A DNA stretch of 64,000 nucleotides. Origin: Siphonodentalium dalli (lineage: Eukaryota; Mollusca; Scaphopoda; Gadilida; Siphonodentaliidae). Shown in pieces: positions 1 through 11,019 of the stretch. The notes under the pieces are model-generated. The model saw only the letters and a list, made by a program, of their open reading frames with translations, did no database searches and was not told the DNA's origin. The stretch covers positions 46,073,797-46,137,796 of the forward strand of contig CP136061.1 of the NCBI GenBank assembly GCA_032622095.1, in the 5' to 3' direction. A program made the position numbers and the translations under genes. Within the stretch, counting starts at the first letter, position 1. Each line of letters starts with the position of its first letter.

Positions 1-514
1 AATCTGAGCTGCTGTGATAGCTGGCATGTTTTTTTTTTATTAAATTAGCTGAGTGCTGTCATAGCCTTATAATATACCAGTCAATGAGTAAAAGTCCTAA
101 GAGTGTCGCTCAATGGGTGATGGTATATGGTTTCAAAGTTTTGTTGCTCATTAGTCAATGAGTAACAGTTTAAAGCTCAACGAGTGACAGTTATAGTTTC
201 AGAGTTTTGTTGCTCGTTAGTCAACGAGTAACAGTTTAAAGAGTGTCGCTCATCAGTCAATGAGTGACGGTTTTGTTGCTCGTTGCTCACTTTGTGAGTA
301 ACAGCTTTTGTTGCTCGTTACTCTGTGAGTAACAGCGATGGCAGTGAGTTTGTATCCTGACTAGTTACCTAGCAGTAAGTTCTGTCTGCCTTGTGTTGCT
401 CGTTGCTCACTTTGTGAGTGACAGTTTTTGTTGCTCGTTACTCTGTGAGTAACAGCGGCGGCAGTAAGCTTTTTACCCTGACTAGTTACCTAGTAGTAAA
501 TTTCAAGTGCTCAG
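1..514. repeat. Degenerate tandem repeat with a 120-bp duplicated unit
   Basis: Short blocks built on GTTGCTCGTTA and GAGTAACAG recur through the segment. Two successive copies of a 120-bp unit lie at about 275-394 and 395-514, each containing GTTGCTCGTTGCTC, TGTGAGTAACAGCG and CTGACTAGTTACCTAG. No coding potential is seen. Confidence 0.75.
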
Positions 515-616
515 TCTGCCCAGATTCGTAGGGTAGGGTGGGCGGTTTGGGGTGGCTGGCCCCGGGATTGTCGAAAGCGCCGAGAGGCCCTTTCCTTAAT
601 CCATCATGTTTTTGCC

Positions 617-622
617 TTTATT
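617..622 (-). terminator. AATAAA poly(A) signal for the minus-strand ORF
   Basis: TTTATT on the plus strand reads AATAAA on the minus strand, about 64 nt past the stop codon of the ORF at 686-1519. The spacing suits a cleavage signal for that ORF. Other A-rich tracts nearby mean chance cannot be excluded. Confidence 0.45.
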
Positions 623-685
623 ATAGAGAACAAAAAAAAACAAAAAACAATTAGGATACAATCAAATACAATAACAAATTTTAGA

Positions 686-1519
686 TTATTTTTTCTTTTT
701 CTTCTTTCTTTTTGGAGGTTTTTCTGATGACGATTGTGGAGATTTCTGTTGGTGCTGTTGTATAAGATGTTGGAATTTTTCTTCCTGGTCTTTAGCATAT
801 TGTTGTTGCAGTCTCTTGGCTTCTTCGAATTGTAATTTCTGTAATTTCTGCTCCTCTTTCGCCCATTTAATCACTCTGTCGGCCTCGGCCATGGTCTCTT
901 CCACAGAGCGAGTGGCGTCTGTGCTGATGTTGTTGTTGCTGGTGGTAGAGCTGGGGGACACCGGGATGAGATGGAACTCCGGTGTCCGTGGTGGCAAGCT
1001 GTCCAAATCCACCTCGAAGCTGGCGGCAGGAACAGCAGGGGTGGTTTCCTGCTCCCTTTCTCCGCTCGCCTCGACGACGACAGCAGGGACCTCCGGCAGA
1101 TCAACGGAGTCCCTGCTAGCTGGTGCGATCTCGCCTGTCTCCATGCAGGTCGGGTCATCTGGGCGTCTCTCAGAGAACTCCGACCTACCGGCTGTGACAG
1201 TGGACGTCGGCTGGACCACACGGGGAGGGGTGACCGGCAGATCAACAGTCACCCCCACCTTCTTCTTCCATTTAGCCCGTCTGGCGGCGTCCCTTCTTCT
1301 CTTGGCTGGCGTCTTCCTCTTAGGAAGCCCCTTCTTCAAACCACGGCTGGTTTCGGCATTCCTGTCCCGGGCAGTAGACCTCTGAATGCCAGCATCTTCT
1401 GTCCGGAATTCTACGCAGAGGACCAGAGAGCCCCTGTCAGCCTGGAGAGACCAGCTGACAGCATTCACAATCCGGCTCCTCTGCATAGCAGCTAATGCGG
1501 CGTCAGGGATTAGCTCCAT
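686..1519 (-). CDS. Unrecognised basic, low-complexity protein, probably repeat-derived
   Basis: An uninterrupted 277-codon ORF with higher GC than its surroundings. The N-terminal 60 residues look globular. They are followed by a strongly basic stretch (about residues 60-90, rich in K and R, including AKRRRDAARRAKWKKK). A Pro/Ser/Thr/Glu-rich linker follows, then a Glu/Gln/Lys-rich predicted coiled coil (about 205-255) and a poly-lysine end. Short motifs of the RRRDxxRR type occur in ORFs of dispersed repeats of aquatic invertebrates, so I favour a mobile-element accessory ORF over a host gene. No catalytic motif, zinc knuckle or reverse transcriptase is visible. The motif TGCCCAGATT flanks it on both sides (about 518, 1686, 2368). 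Confidence 0.5.
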   Translation of the reverse strand: MELIPDAALAAMQRSRIVNAVSWSLQADRGSLVLCVEFRTEDAGIQRSTARDRNAETSRGLKKGLPKRKTPAKRRRDAARRAKWKKKVGVTVDLPVTPPRVVQPTSTVTAGRSEFSERRPDDPTCMETGEIAPASRDSVDLPEVPAVVVEASGEREQETTPAVPAASFEVDLDSLPPRTPEFHLIPVSPSSTTSNNNISTDATRSVEETMAEADRVIKWAKEEQKLQKLQFEEAKRLQQQYAKDQEEKFQHLIQQHQQKSPQSSSEKPPKRKKKKKK

Positions 1520-2690
1520 AATCTGTCCTAAGCCTAATCCAAAACCGTCTCACTCAAGCCGGCATTAGCACGAGGGCAGCTGCAACCGAAGTCGCGACCA
1601 CACAACTCACTCGTGCTAACGCTGACGGGGAGGAACAGCAGACAGACAAAGCAATTATGAACTGTCCCGCTCAACTCGCCACCAGCTGCCCAGATTAGAG
1701 AGTTTGGAGTTTGGGTTTGGGAAGATCCCCCCGGGAAGATTTGAAAGGGCTGTAAGCCCTCTCCTACAACCCACGGTTGAGTGATATAGTGCCGCTGAAG
1801 AGCGTTTGTTGAGTTTGGTTGTGAGTGTTTTCTAGTCATTTGATGCTTGCTTGTGGAGTATGGGTTAAATGCCACCCTAGCAGGAAGCAAAGCCCCCCCC
1901 CCCCATTCCAAAAGCGGACCAGCGAGAAGACTTACCTTGATTGTAATACGAGTTCTGTTTGTTTAACTTAGTTGATATCTTTTTATTAGTGGTTTGTTGT
2001 GAACTAGTGTCCATGTTAGTGCATGCATGAACTCCGTTACCTTAGTCTGTTGTATTCAGGGCTTATACTACGGGCTCAACTCTAGGAAGGGTGTGCAATG
2101 CCGGCCGGTTGACTTAAGGTCAGTCGGGGCTCCCAACTCTCGGTGGTGCAATGCCCGCCTTACACTCCTGTGTGAGTCTCAGAGCCCGTTGACCTGGTTG
2201 TGTTATTGCCCAGATGAGGACGCAGCTGAGGCCAGACTGTTGGTGATATGTCTCTGAAGATTGTTGCTGGTATCGTATCTACGTGTATGTACGGGTGTGG
2301 CTGAGAGCATGTGTTTAAATTTGTATATGTGGTTGTAAGTCAGTTGAGGGAGATTATATTGATAGCTGCCCAGATTCTGATTTGTGCCAGCCTTTTATAG
2401 CACTTTCTCAGACCTGGAGGATCAAGAAGCAGCCAATCAAATTGCAGCAGAATGACCAACCAGAGTCTGAGATTGAAGGAACCAATCAGAAGCTGAGTAA
2501 AGTTTGGAAGGACCAGCATGCTTTATGATGTCCCCCAAAATAGACATTCAAGCATGGTTTAATGTTTACTTTTGTGACCTAGTTGTTTCTATTTTAGTGT
2601 ACTTCCGTGTACGTATTTTAGAAGTTGTCTGAATTGAAAATAGGAGGAATGTGTACTGCTGACACGCATGGATGGGTGAAATAAGCCCGG
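1520..2690. other. No recognisable gene; probable flank of the repeat ORF
   Basis: Contains a C run near 1893-1904 and two of the three TGCCCAGATT copies (about 1686 and 2368). The short ORFs here show no domain. It may be the 5' part of the element that holds the minus-strand ORF. Confidence 0.4.
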
Positions 2691-3100
2691 ATGTTTGGAA
2701 TTGCCCGTGACAAGGTTATTCGGGCATGGTTTGATAGATTATTTCCCATGGTGAAATCGCACAACGATTTAATCACGTTGCCTTCCGTGTACACCTATTT
2801 TCGCCGTAGTAAACACAACACAAGTCGGTTTATTTCTCATGTTCTTTTAATCATTAAGGCCGTACAAATACTCTGAAAGGTGAATTTGATAACGAGGATA
2901 CGATATCAAAAGGTATCAATGATTGCTACCCGATTAATTCACTGTTTTGATGTTCAATAATCAGTAATATATATTGTACTCTGTGTTTGATCGAAAATAT
3001 GTTATGCCGGAATTGGAACCGGAACGATGTATACCATTTGTCTGAGGGATATAGATGTTGACCCCTCCCCCATGCGTGTCACAGTATTTGTTATGAATGC
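2691..3100. other. Noncoding stretch, nothing recognised
   Basis: AT-rich sequence with a 61-codon ORF that shows no family signature. I see no splice-site pair or repeat boundary. Confidence 0.35.
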
Positions 3101-3345
3101 ATTGACGCTTTTACACTTAGTCCAGCAAAGGGCTGTAACTCAGGAAAAAAAGTGCGGAAAGATCCTTTCCACAATGCTGGTCTACTGGCATACCAGAGGA
3201 CATCCAAATTGGACTAACAATACTTGAGCTGTGTTGTGAAATGTCTGTTACGGACGGACGGACAGATGGACGGATGGACAGACAAATGGATGGAAGGACA
3301 GAGGTCTCTATATACCCCGAATCCTCCTTTGGAAGGTTGAGAGCA
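3100..3345 (+). repeat. Dispersed repeat with GGAC-rich microsatellite
   Basis: A non-coding repeat tail ending in ACGGACGGACGGACAGATGG-type units (about 3249-3300), followed by a TATATACCCCG stretch. The layout, unique sequence then GGAC microsatellite then short tail, is typical of dispersed repeats in marine invertebrates. Confidence 0.5.
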
Positions 3346-3380
3346 TAATAAAAACTAACACCACCAAGTCTGTATTTAGT

Positions 3381-3776
3381 GTGTCTGTCATTTGCAGAAC
3401 GAGTTCCCGAGAGGGTGAATTTAGTGATGCTATCCCACACAGCAGGCTAGCATCACCACATTCACCCTCTGGGGACCTCATTCTGCTTAGGCTTCAACTG
3501 CTATGGGAGAACTTGGATCAGATTGAATTTTCCCAATTGAAGTTGGTGATCACCTCGATTATGCATTTTATCTAAAATTAGGGGATATAGAAACTTTGCA
3601 GATGGGGGAAAAAGTAACTAAAACAATGTTAATTTGAAATAAATACTTCCCAGAAGATGAGATCTAAGCAGAATGAGGCCCCCAGACGCCCAGAGGGTGA
3701 ATTAGGGGATACTAGCCTGCTGTGCGGGTATCATCACTAAATTCACCCTCTGGGTACCTCATTCTGCAAATATCAA
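3381..3776. mobile_element. Foldback MITE, copy 1 of the GCAGAATGAGG family
   Basis: Both ends carry GCAGAA(T/C)GAG followed by GAGGGTGAATT blocks in inverted orientation, and each end is itself a hairpin (GAGGGTGAATTTAGTGATGC paired with GCATCACCACATTCACCCTC). The centre is about 200 bp of unrelated sequence. Other copies are at about 6914-7266 and 61530-61800. No ORF, so non-autonomous. Confidence 0.7.
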
Positions 3777-3902
3777 CTTGCACCTGTCATCATCACAGTG
3801 TTATCACTTGTCTAATTTCATGAATAAAACAGGATGACTGATACCGGAAATTTATAGGCATGTATCGCATGCTGTGCGGGATAGTGTCACTAAATTTACA
3901 TA

Positions 3903-4030
3903 CAGTACTGCCCTAAGTAATCGGGGAGAGCTTTCCGATGAATGGCAACAAGCCATATTTCCGACTAAATCCTGAAAAGTTACCCATAATTCTACTGTGG
4001 TTAAGGAGTCGATTAATTAGGGCATTACTG
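3903..4030. mobile_element. TA-flanked MITE (CAGTAATGCCCTA family), single arm
   Basis: Starts CAGTACTGCCCTAAG and ends GGGCATTACTG, flanked by TA on both sides, as for mariner/Tc1-type insertions. It holds the same GAATGGCAACAAGCCATATT core as the full palindromic copy at 8886-9104. Confidence 0.65.
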
Positions 4031-4129
4031 TATATAAAGGTTAGGCTCCTGCGAACATTTGAGATTCGGTTGGATGTGAAATCAATCAAACAAAGTTAGG
4101 AGGGGGTATGTAGAAATTGGCTTCATACC

Positions 4130-4224
4130 GTGAGAGAATTCCGATGAATGGCAACAAGCCATATTTCAAACTAAATCCTGAAAATTCTGCTGTGGTTAAG
4201 GGGTTGATTACTTAGGGCATTACT
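4130..4224. mobile_element. Truncated copy of the CAGTAATGCCC MITE
   Basis: Retains the GAATGGCAACAAGCC core and the GGGCATTACTG right end with following TA. The left terminus is missing. Confidence 0.55.
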
Positions 4225-4294
4225 GTATGTATCGCACATTGTGTGGAATAGTATCACTAAATTCACATAAATGAAAGAAGGTTGAATGATATAC

Positions 4295-4525
4295 CTGGTT
4301 CAGAACCAACAATAGTGGATGCCAAGGACTGAAGTGTTGTTCTATGAAAATTTGGTATGACAGCCATGGTAGCATCTTCTTCATACGTGATAATTCCCAG
4401 ACGTAATCCCGCCGAGCTGAGAGGAAGTCCATCAACCATGGTTGAGTAGAAATCTCGCAACCGGTTGATGACATTGTCATTGGCATTGGCAACATCCAAT
4501 ATAAGGTAAAGATCTTTGACACAAC
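4295..4525 (-). CDS. Host gene exon 5: von Willebrand factor A-type domain
   Basis: The exon runs 4525 to 4295 on the minus strand, 231 bp, with acceptor TTGTTGTTGCAG and donor AACCAG|GTATAT. It encodes a VWA start, VKDLYLILDVANANDN, then the helix RLRDFYSTMVDGL, the central strand GLRLGIITYEED and PNFHRTTLQSLASTI. VWA domains mediate extracellular protein or matrix binding, often through a MIDAS metal site (DxSxS). Here that position reads DVANA, so both serines are gone and metal binding is doubtful. Phase is 1 at both ends, typical of shuffled extracellular domains, and it joins in frame with the mini-exon at 9652-9681. The domain is incomplete here; the rest should lie further left or beyond the window. 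Confidence 0.75.
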
Positions 4526-4587
4526 CTGCAACAACAAAGTATAGAGAGCAATGAAGACCAATTTGGTACATTATACCAGTTTCTTAA

Positions 4588-5057
4588 AGGTACTCAATCC
4601 GATTCGATTGTCCTCATATCATCAGATTCCAACAACAACAACAACAACAACAATATTTCTTGGAAAGCCATTTCAGTTATCAGAATTTCTTAATTGCCAA
4701 AATATAATGCTAAGTTGCTAACCGCTGTCAACTATAGTATATAATTGCCCAAAAAGTTTTATTTATCAACATATTAGTTCAAAAAAATTTGGCCAGATTG
4801 TCAAATATCTAACACCCAAAATCACTTGATTTTAGAGTTATCCATCTTCATCCGGAATATTTGGTCGGAGACTGTCAGCTTGATGAATATTTGCCAGGCC
4901 GCCAAAAATTACATATCTCGGGAAATAATAAATTTCAAAAATCGATATCAGATCACTCTGAGCTTTGATGGGTAGGTTCCTCGAATTGAATCAAATATTT
5001 TTTACCCAGAAGCTAAAGAAATATCAATTTGGGAGAGTTTATTCGGATTATGCATCT
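4588..5057. mobile_element. MITE of the AGGTACTCAA family, TTAA-flanked
   Basis: Bounded by TTAA on both sides (4584-4587 and 5058-5061). It starts AGGTACTCAATCCGA and has the family core GATCACTCTGAGCTTTGATG near the right end. The same family lies at 10357-10589, 17272-17714, 31204-31590 and 56931-57399. Non-coding, so non-autonomous. The TTAA flanks suggest piggyBac-type or a TTA-targeting transposase. Confidence 0.7.
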
Positions 5058-5061
5058 TTAA

Positions 5062-6913
5062 TAAAATGTGCAATTTTTTTTATGTTTTATTTGATATTTT
5101 AACCCCTCATAAAATGGAGGCTAAAATCTCAAATAAAGCATTAGTTTTATCACTTTAAATTCCGTATTAAACTAGATATAGTATACACACAGTGGCTGTT
5201 GAAAACAATTCTACAAAGGAATTAACTGTTAGTGGTCGCGGTGTAAATATAAAGGCCGATGTCTTATCTGAACGAGATCTAGATTTATTGGTTACAGTTG
5301 TTAGACTCTTTAATGTTATCACTGATGTTATAAAGCAGGGTTTCCGCCAAGGGGAAATTAATGAATCCGTATTGGGGAAACACATAACGCGACGGGACGA
5401 CCATGGTTCGAAAAACAAATTATTTGACACTGAATAGTAGCCATTTCCTTGCACCTGAGTGTCACACAAAGCAATCCAAAGCTACGTATATTACGCAAGT
5501 CGATCATTTTCCGTGGGTGCATTAATTCTGTTGATGGTATCCAGATAATTAATCATGTAATTACGCACGTAAGACTGCCGTCTGATTGAAGACTAATGAG
5601 ACTATATCAAGCTACAACTTACAGTGTTAAAAATTTATAACTTACAATAATATTCCGACAGGTATAATGAAACTAAACACTAAAAAGCATCTATCCAATA
5701 CTACCTAGCTGGGAGAATTGAATTAAGTATTTCCTAGAATTTCAAGTAGCTTCCATGAAAACGAAACTGATTTTCCATGTATTCTTTCAATCGTAAAACT
5801 ATGTGTGCGCTGTGATGTCATATATATTGCAGTGTTTGTCTGCAGGAGATATTTATAGCGGCGAAATACGAATGTTAGTGAAATCATTCAAACTCGGAAC
5901 GCGTAGCTTGTCAATAGTCTGTATTAGTCAAACAACAGTTACTGACGACCGCTGCTGTAGAGTTTTAGCCAACGTGTTATAAAATATAATTGAGTTTTGG
6001 CGGGAAATGGGAACATGTGAGCCGTTGTTTGTGTTTGGGGACCCAGGCGGGACAACGAAACTATTATGGACCGTACTTTGACTTTATCTCCATATTGGGT
6101 GGGGGTATTTTTTGTGTGTTTATCCTGTGGGTCAAATAAATGGTGTTGTCACTATGAATTCCCGCTATAAAGACTGATTTGGGACAGGTTCAGTATTATA
6201 ACAGTACGATAGCATGGGATCTCGGAGGTAGATACCTCCTTTGGTAGGAGAACTGCCTGTTGGCGTATGTTGATCCCTACTCTGCCTAACTCAGCAATTC
6301 GGCATTCTTTGATCAAATTATGTAATCGTACGATAGCACGGGATCTCCGAGCGTGAGTAGTTTCAACCACAGAAATCCCGTGCGAAGTAATATCCGTACT
6401 CAGCAGTCCGACATTCTTTGATGTTACCGCGACATTTATTACGCTGTATATAACGTCGCTATTTCAATGCACACCAAACATTACGTTGTAGTTTTGGCGC
6501 TTTGATTTCAAAGGGTTACGCTGTACCGGTAAAGTACTATACTCAATTAACCCGTTTTTCACCAGTATTCTGTTCAACCCCCTGAACTCCCGTTGCAGCC
6601 AGATTTTTTATGACATATTGCTACTGACTTTTGGTACATGTATGAATCAAAAAGATCATCTGCGAGGGGAATGGGTCTGTGGGACGGACCCGCAGCCGGC
6701 CTAGCGGAAACCCTGTATAAAGCAACATCAAACGGTTCGACTTGGATAAGTGATGCTGGGCACTGACAGCTTTGGTGATCCCGGGAGCTGACAACTTTTG
6801 GGGCGACTCCAACACTTTTCTGTGTCATTCTGTTGCAGAATTATCACATCTCCCAATAGTCAATATTTGAGCCAGGAACTATTTTATAATATCAATGCCA
6901 TCATCTTAATATC
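5062..6913. other. Intronic sequence, nothing recognised
   Basis: Lies within intron 4 of the VWA gene if the exon model is right. ORFs of up to 100 codons overlap on opposite strands around 5170-5470 with no domain. No paired splice sites that would keep the phase were found. Confidence 0.35.
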
Positions 6914-7266
6914 AAGCCTTGAAATACTGTATCTGTCATTTGCAGAATGAGGTTTCCAGAGGGTGAAATTAGTAATGCTATCCAAAATTATGGGCTAGCA
7001 TCACCAAATTCACCCTCTGGGAACCTCATTCTGATTGGGCCTCAACTATTACAGGAGACCTGAGATAGAATGAAGTTCCCCAGTTGAAGCTGGTGATGTT
7101 CACACATTAGTCACCTCAGTTATGCATTTTATCTTTTGCAAATTATGGGATATAGAAACAGAAGGGAAAAAGTAACTAAAAACTACGTTAATTTGTGACT
7201 ATAGATACTTCCCAGAAGATGAGGCTTAAGCAGAATGAGGTCCCCAGAGGGTGAATTTGGTGATAC
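6914..7266. mobile_element. Foldback MITE, copy 2 of the GCAGAATGAGG family
   Basis: Begins AGCCTTGAAATA, then TTTGCAGAATGAGG and a GAGGGTGAA hairpin. The inverted partner AGCAGAATGAGGTCCCCAGA lies near 7229-7250. More decayed than the copy at 61530-61800. Confidence 0.65.
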
Positions 7267-7540
7267 ATGTACATATTATGGACTTGTTCGGGTGCGTGAA
7301 ACTGATAAGTTAGTACTCAGGCTCTATGCCAACTGGAGAAATGTAGCACTCTACTAACATCATCGAAAATCTCAAGAAAATTGACCATTTCACGCCATAG
7401 AAAACATCGCTCAATTGTAAATATTTACTTCTCATTTGGGGATGCAACTATCGGCGATAAACTAACAAAAATTATTTCGCCATCGAAATTTAATTAATAT
7501 ATAAGAATGACGGCGTGTGTTGTCAATTTGGATATAATTT
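7267..7540 (+). repeat. Dispersed repeat, partner of 10107-10345
   Basis: About 250 bp beginning CATATTATGGACTT and running past GTAAATATTTACTTCTC is similar to 10107-10345 in the same orientation. No ORF or clear terminus. Confidence 0.55.
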
Positions 7541-8885
7541 TTGTAAAAATAACTACTTTGAGCAAGATCATTCTCTATTTGTATTTGACCACCCAACCGG
7601 AGTGTTTCACACTACTTTAACTTACTAACTATTTAATTTTGAACATGAGATGGGCCGAATATGATTCAAATATTGAAGGCATATTTTGAGCCCATCCAAA
7701 AAGTAGAAATGACATCATATAATTTATTGAGGTTGATTGGAGTTATGTTCAACCGAGTCGCAGAGCAACAAGGTTGAACATAGGCTTCTAGTCATCAATG
7801 TTACCTTCAGTCAACCACAATAATGTATATATTCTGCCAACAGTCCTGGACATTCATAGCAATAAGGCAATTTAACAAATATTCCAGAAGAATGATCAAC
7901 ACATATCAAATGTCAAAAATCTCCTCTCGCCAATCAATCTCTTCATAATGTTGTGCAACATAAGATATGTCATGAAAAAAATCAGTGCAGCAAAAGACGA
8001 TTGGTTAGTTGTCTTGATGATGATTACCCTTAAGGGAGAGGTCAAGTGAACAATTTTGAATGGGGATTGCCATGCAAATCTCTGAACTAAAGTTAAATGT
8101 GAAGCAGTTTTCTGGGAACTAAAGCAGCCATATCATTTTGTTCTGGTATTACAACACTTGAAAAATCAACATAAAATTCAAAAATAAATACACCAACTTA
8201 CAAATGGAACAAATTCCAAGCCGATCCGCTAAATAAATATGTATTGCGTCCAATACCACAGCAAAGTTACACCCAGAAATATTTGCAACTGTAACTATTC
8301 AAAATAGGTCACTTGACCTCCTCCTTAGGGCACTGCGAATCGATTCGATGCGATCGGAATAGTTTGTCTGATTCCATTCAAAATCGGCTGTCCTGATTCA
8401 AATTTTATCGATTCTGTTCTATGAGGTACAATGACTCCATTACTAGTACCATGGTTTCTATTGATTACAGCTAGATTACTAATTGCTCTTGTGCTAAGAA
8501 ACTTTGCGATACTAGCGAACGCATGCACAGGCAGATAACACTGTCGCAAATGATCTTTAATTAGACAGCCAAATTGTGTAATTCATTTTAATCTCAGTAT
8601 TAAGAATGATGTCAACCAAACATGACACAACTACAAAATTTACCATCGACATCGGGAAAGTAAACTGTGAGAGACTAGTTTCTCCATCAGGGTAACTAAT
8701 TTATGCAATAATCTCCCATCAGATGTAGTTGAAGCGAAAAGCCTTAAAAAACTGTCTAGATAATTTTCTCCAAAAGAGCAGGAAATAATATATATACGAC
8801 ACAGCGCTCTTGGACATGGGGAATAATGATGAGCTGACAAAAGAAACCCAGCCTGCTGTCAGAATGAAGTAACATTAAGTAAGTA
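7541..8885. other. Intronic sequence, nothing recognised
   Basis: AT-rich sequence within the VWA gene. ORFs of up to 74 codons have no domain, and no in-phase exon was found. Confidence 0.35.
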
Positions 8886-9104
8886 CAGTAATGCCCTAAT
8901 TATTCGACTCCATAACCACAGCAGAATTATGGGTAAAACTTTTCAGGATTTAGTCGGAAATATGGCTTGTTGCCATTCATCGGAAAGCTCTCCCCGAGAG
9001 CTTTCCGATGAATGGCAACAAGCCATATTTCCGACTAAATCCTGAAAAGTTACCCATAATTCTGCTGTGGTTATGGAGTCGATTAATTTAATAGGGCATT
9101 ACTG
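8886..9104. mobile_element. Complete palindromic MITE, TA target duplication
   Basis: A 219-bp near-perfect inverted repeat. It starts CAGTAATGCCCTAATTA and ends GGGCATTACTG; the arms meet at a small CTCCCCGAGAG centre. TA flanks both ends (8884-8885, 9105-9106), matching mariner/Tc1 target use. No coding capacity. Confidence 0.8.
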
Positions 9105-9578
9105 TATGACTCCAGGATTCCAGGAGTTGAATGTCACAAGGAAATTACAGCCAAATTCATTTGGAAAACCTCAAAAGTCTCCATCCCATCCTGGTATACT
9201 GTCATAAGTCAAGGAGCTCAGCATGATACAATTCAAATGGCAGATTTCAGTACAACACTGAGATTGATGAAGTTTAACGTCCACAAGAGTTTGAAAGCAT
9301 AGTAAGATTTGTTAGCTAGGTAATATACAATCCATTGGCGATGAGTTATTAATAGGTTTTCGGTTCGTTACAGCTACCAATTTAAGTGTTTACCCAACTG
9401 ATCCACCTCTTCAATGTTGAAACACTTGATATAATGATTCAATTTCAGATTCGGTGCGATTTCGATCTCTTACCCCATTCGATTCGAGATTTTATTCGAA
9501 ATGAAAATCCCTGATTTGCATTTCCCTACTCCTCCTTAATGTTGACGGCTATAGACATAAACAATTCGTAGGATATAT

Positions 9579-9830
9579 TGCACGGCTCTCTGGCCAATCA
9601 AAGATGCTGTTTCGTACTAATGGTGAAACATTGATTTATATGGGGACTTACTAGTGTCCGGTGTAGTTGTTGAGATAGGAACTGAAAAATAAAATAACAT
9701 AAAATTGAGAATTTGTCCAAGAAAAACCTATTGTTACCTCATGTATTCAATAATTATATATAAATCAAAACGTAATCGTCAATGTATAAACGATAAATGC
9801 AGGGTTTCTGCTAGCATGACAAATGGCTTC
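9579..9830 (-). repeat. Tandem segmental duplication, copy A, carrying a mini-exon
   Basis: About 250 bp, including the mini-exon at 9652-9681 and intron sequence on both sides, is repeated at 10651-10900 in the same orientation. The shared sequence runs from CTGGCCAATCAAAGATGCTG to AAATGCAGGGTTTCTGCTAG. This is an exon duplication in a host gene. Confidence 0.75.
9652..9681 (-). CDS. Host gene exon 4: 30-bp Thr/Pro-rich mini-exon
   Basis: Minus strand, acceptor TTATTTTTCAG and donor ACTA|GTAAGT. In phase 1 it adds ten residues, (V)PISTTTPDT(S). It is the duplicate of exon 3 at 10718-10747, and joins in frame to the VWA exon. The product is a Thr/Pro linker, plausibly O-glycosylated, between the N-terminus and the VWA domain. 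Confidence 0.65.
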
Positions 9831-10106
9831 CTTCCTCTCTCCAAGTAAAACATCTTATCAAGTGAAAATGGCCATGATAAAATTATATAAGAATACAGTT
9901 ATGCTTTGAAGTAATTGATGTTTGGATGGTGGAAGTTTTGTCAAGTTGCTTAAAATTTGGCACGAACCGGAAAAACGGTTATGTCATGAGGACTTTGCTC
10001 GAACAGAGTTCAAACTAAATGCTCATTCATGCAATTTTTAAAGGCCTGTATTTCAAGGCTTTCTCAATATCAGACATATAGCTTATATTGGAATGTTTCT
10101 GTTTAA

Positions 10107-10345
10107 AGACATATTATGGACTTCTTTGGATGTATGAAACTGTTTTAATTTAGTATTCAGGCACTATGCTAACTGGAGGAATGTAGCATTTTACTAACAC
10201 CATTGAAAATCTCAAGCAAATTTACCATATCACTCCATAGAAAACATCGTCCGAACTATGCTCAATTGTAAATATTTACTTCTCGATTGGGGACGTAACT
10301 GTCAGTGATAAACAAACAAAAATGATTTCGCTATAGAGTAATTGG
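10107..10345 (+). repeat. Dispersed repeat, partner of 7267-7540
   Basis: Shares ATATTATGGACTT, GAAAATCTCAAG and GTAAATATTTACTTCTC blocks in order with 7267-7540. Its right side abuts the MITE at 10357. Confidence 0.55.
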
Positions 10346-10356
10346 CATTTAATTAA

Positions 10357-10589
10357 AGGTTAGTATTAACAAATAACCACTTGATTTTAGAGTTATCCAT
10401 CTTACACCCACCATTTGTCTGTTTGAGCTCTATCAAGTGGACCACATCTCCAAAATTTAACAAACTTCAAAAATCAATATCTGATCACTCTGAGCTTTGA
10501 AGGGTGGGTTCCTAGACTCGAATCAAATATTTTTACCCCGAAGCCAAAGAAATAGTAATTTAGGGGTGCTTAATCGGATGTGAGTACCT
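10357..10589. mobile_element. Internally deleted MITE of the AGGTACTCAA family
   Basis: TTAA flanks at 10353-10356 and 10590-10593. It keeps the right terminus TGAGTACCT and the GATCACTCTGAGCTTTGA core; at 233 bp it is about half the size of the full copies. Confidence 0.65.
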
Positions 10590-10650
10590 TTAATATATAA
10601 GAATGATGGTGTGTGTTGCCAAAGTTGAACATAGGCCCTACTGCAAAGCA

Positions 10651-10900
10651 CTCTGGCCAATCAAAGATGCTGTTTCTTACTAATAAAGGTGGAACATTGA
10701 TTTATATAGGAACTTACCAGTGTCCGGTGTAGTGATCGAGAGAGGAACTGAAAAATAAAATAACATAAAATTGTGAATTTGACCAAGAAAAACCTATTGT
10801 TACATGTACCTCATGTATTCAATAATTATATATAAATCAAAATTTAATCGTAAATGTATAAACGATAAATGCAGGGTTTCTGCTAGCATTCTTTCCTCTA
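10651..10900 (-). repeat. Tandem segmental duplication, copy B, carrying a mini-exon
   Basis: Counterpart of 9579-9830, about 1.07 kb away in the same orientation. The MITE at 10357 sits between the copies. Confidence 0.75.
10718..10747 (-). CDS. Host gene exon 3: 30-bp Thr/Pro-rich mini-exon
   Basis: Minus strand, acceptor TTATTTTTCAG and donor CACTG|GTAAGT. In phase 1 it encodes (V)PLSITTPDT. It is 30 bp like exon 4 and differs at a few positions, so either copy could be skipped without shifting the frame. It joins the exon at 15025-15048 upstream. Confidence 0.65.
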
Positions 10901-11019
10901 GCTTAAGCTTCCTTCCTCTCTCCAAATAAAACTAAATATCAAGAAGTGAAAATGGCCATGATAATAGCAGATAACAATACCTTGGAAGTTGGAATAAAGC
11001 CATGACCCCCCAACTCCTC

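Noticed and set aside
275-514. CRISPR-like array
   Set aside because: Only two 120-bp units with internal homology; no uniform repeat-spacer pattern, and the DNA is eukaryotic.
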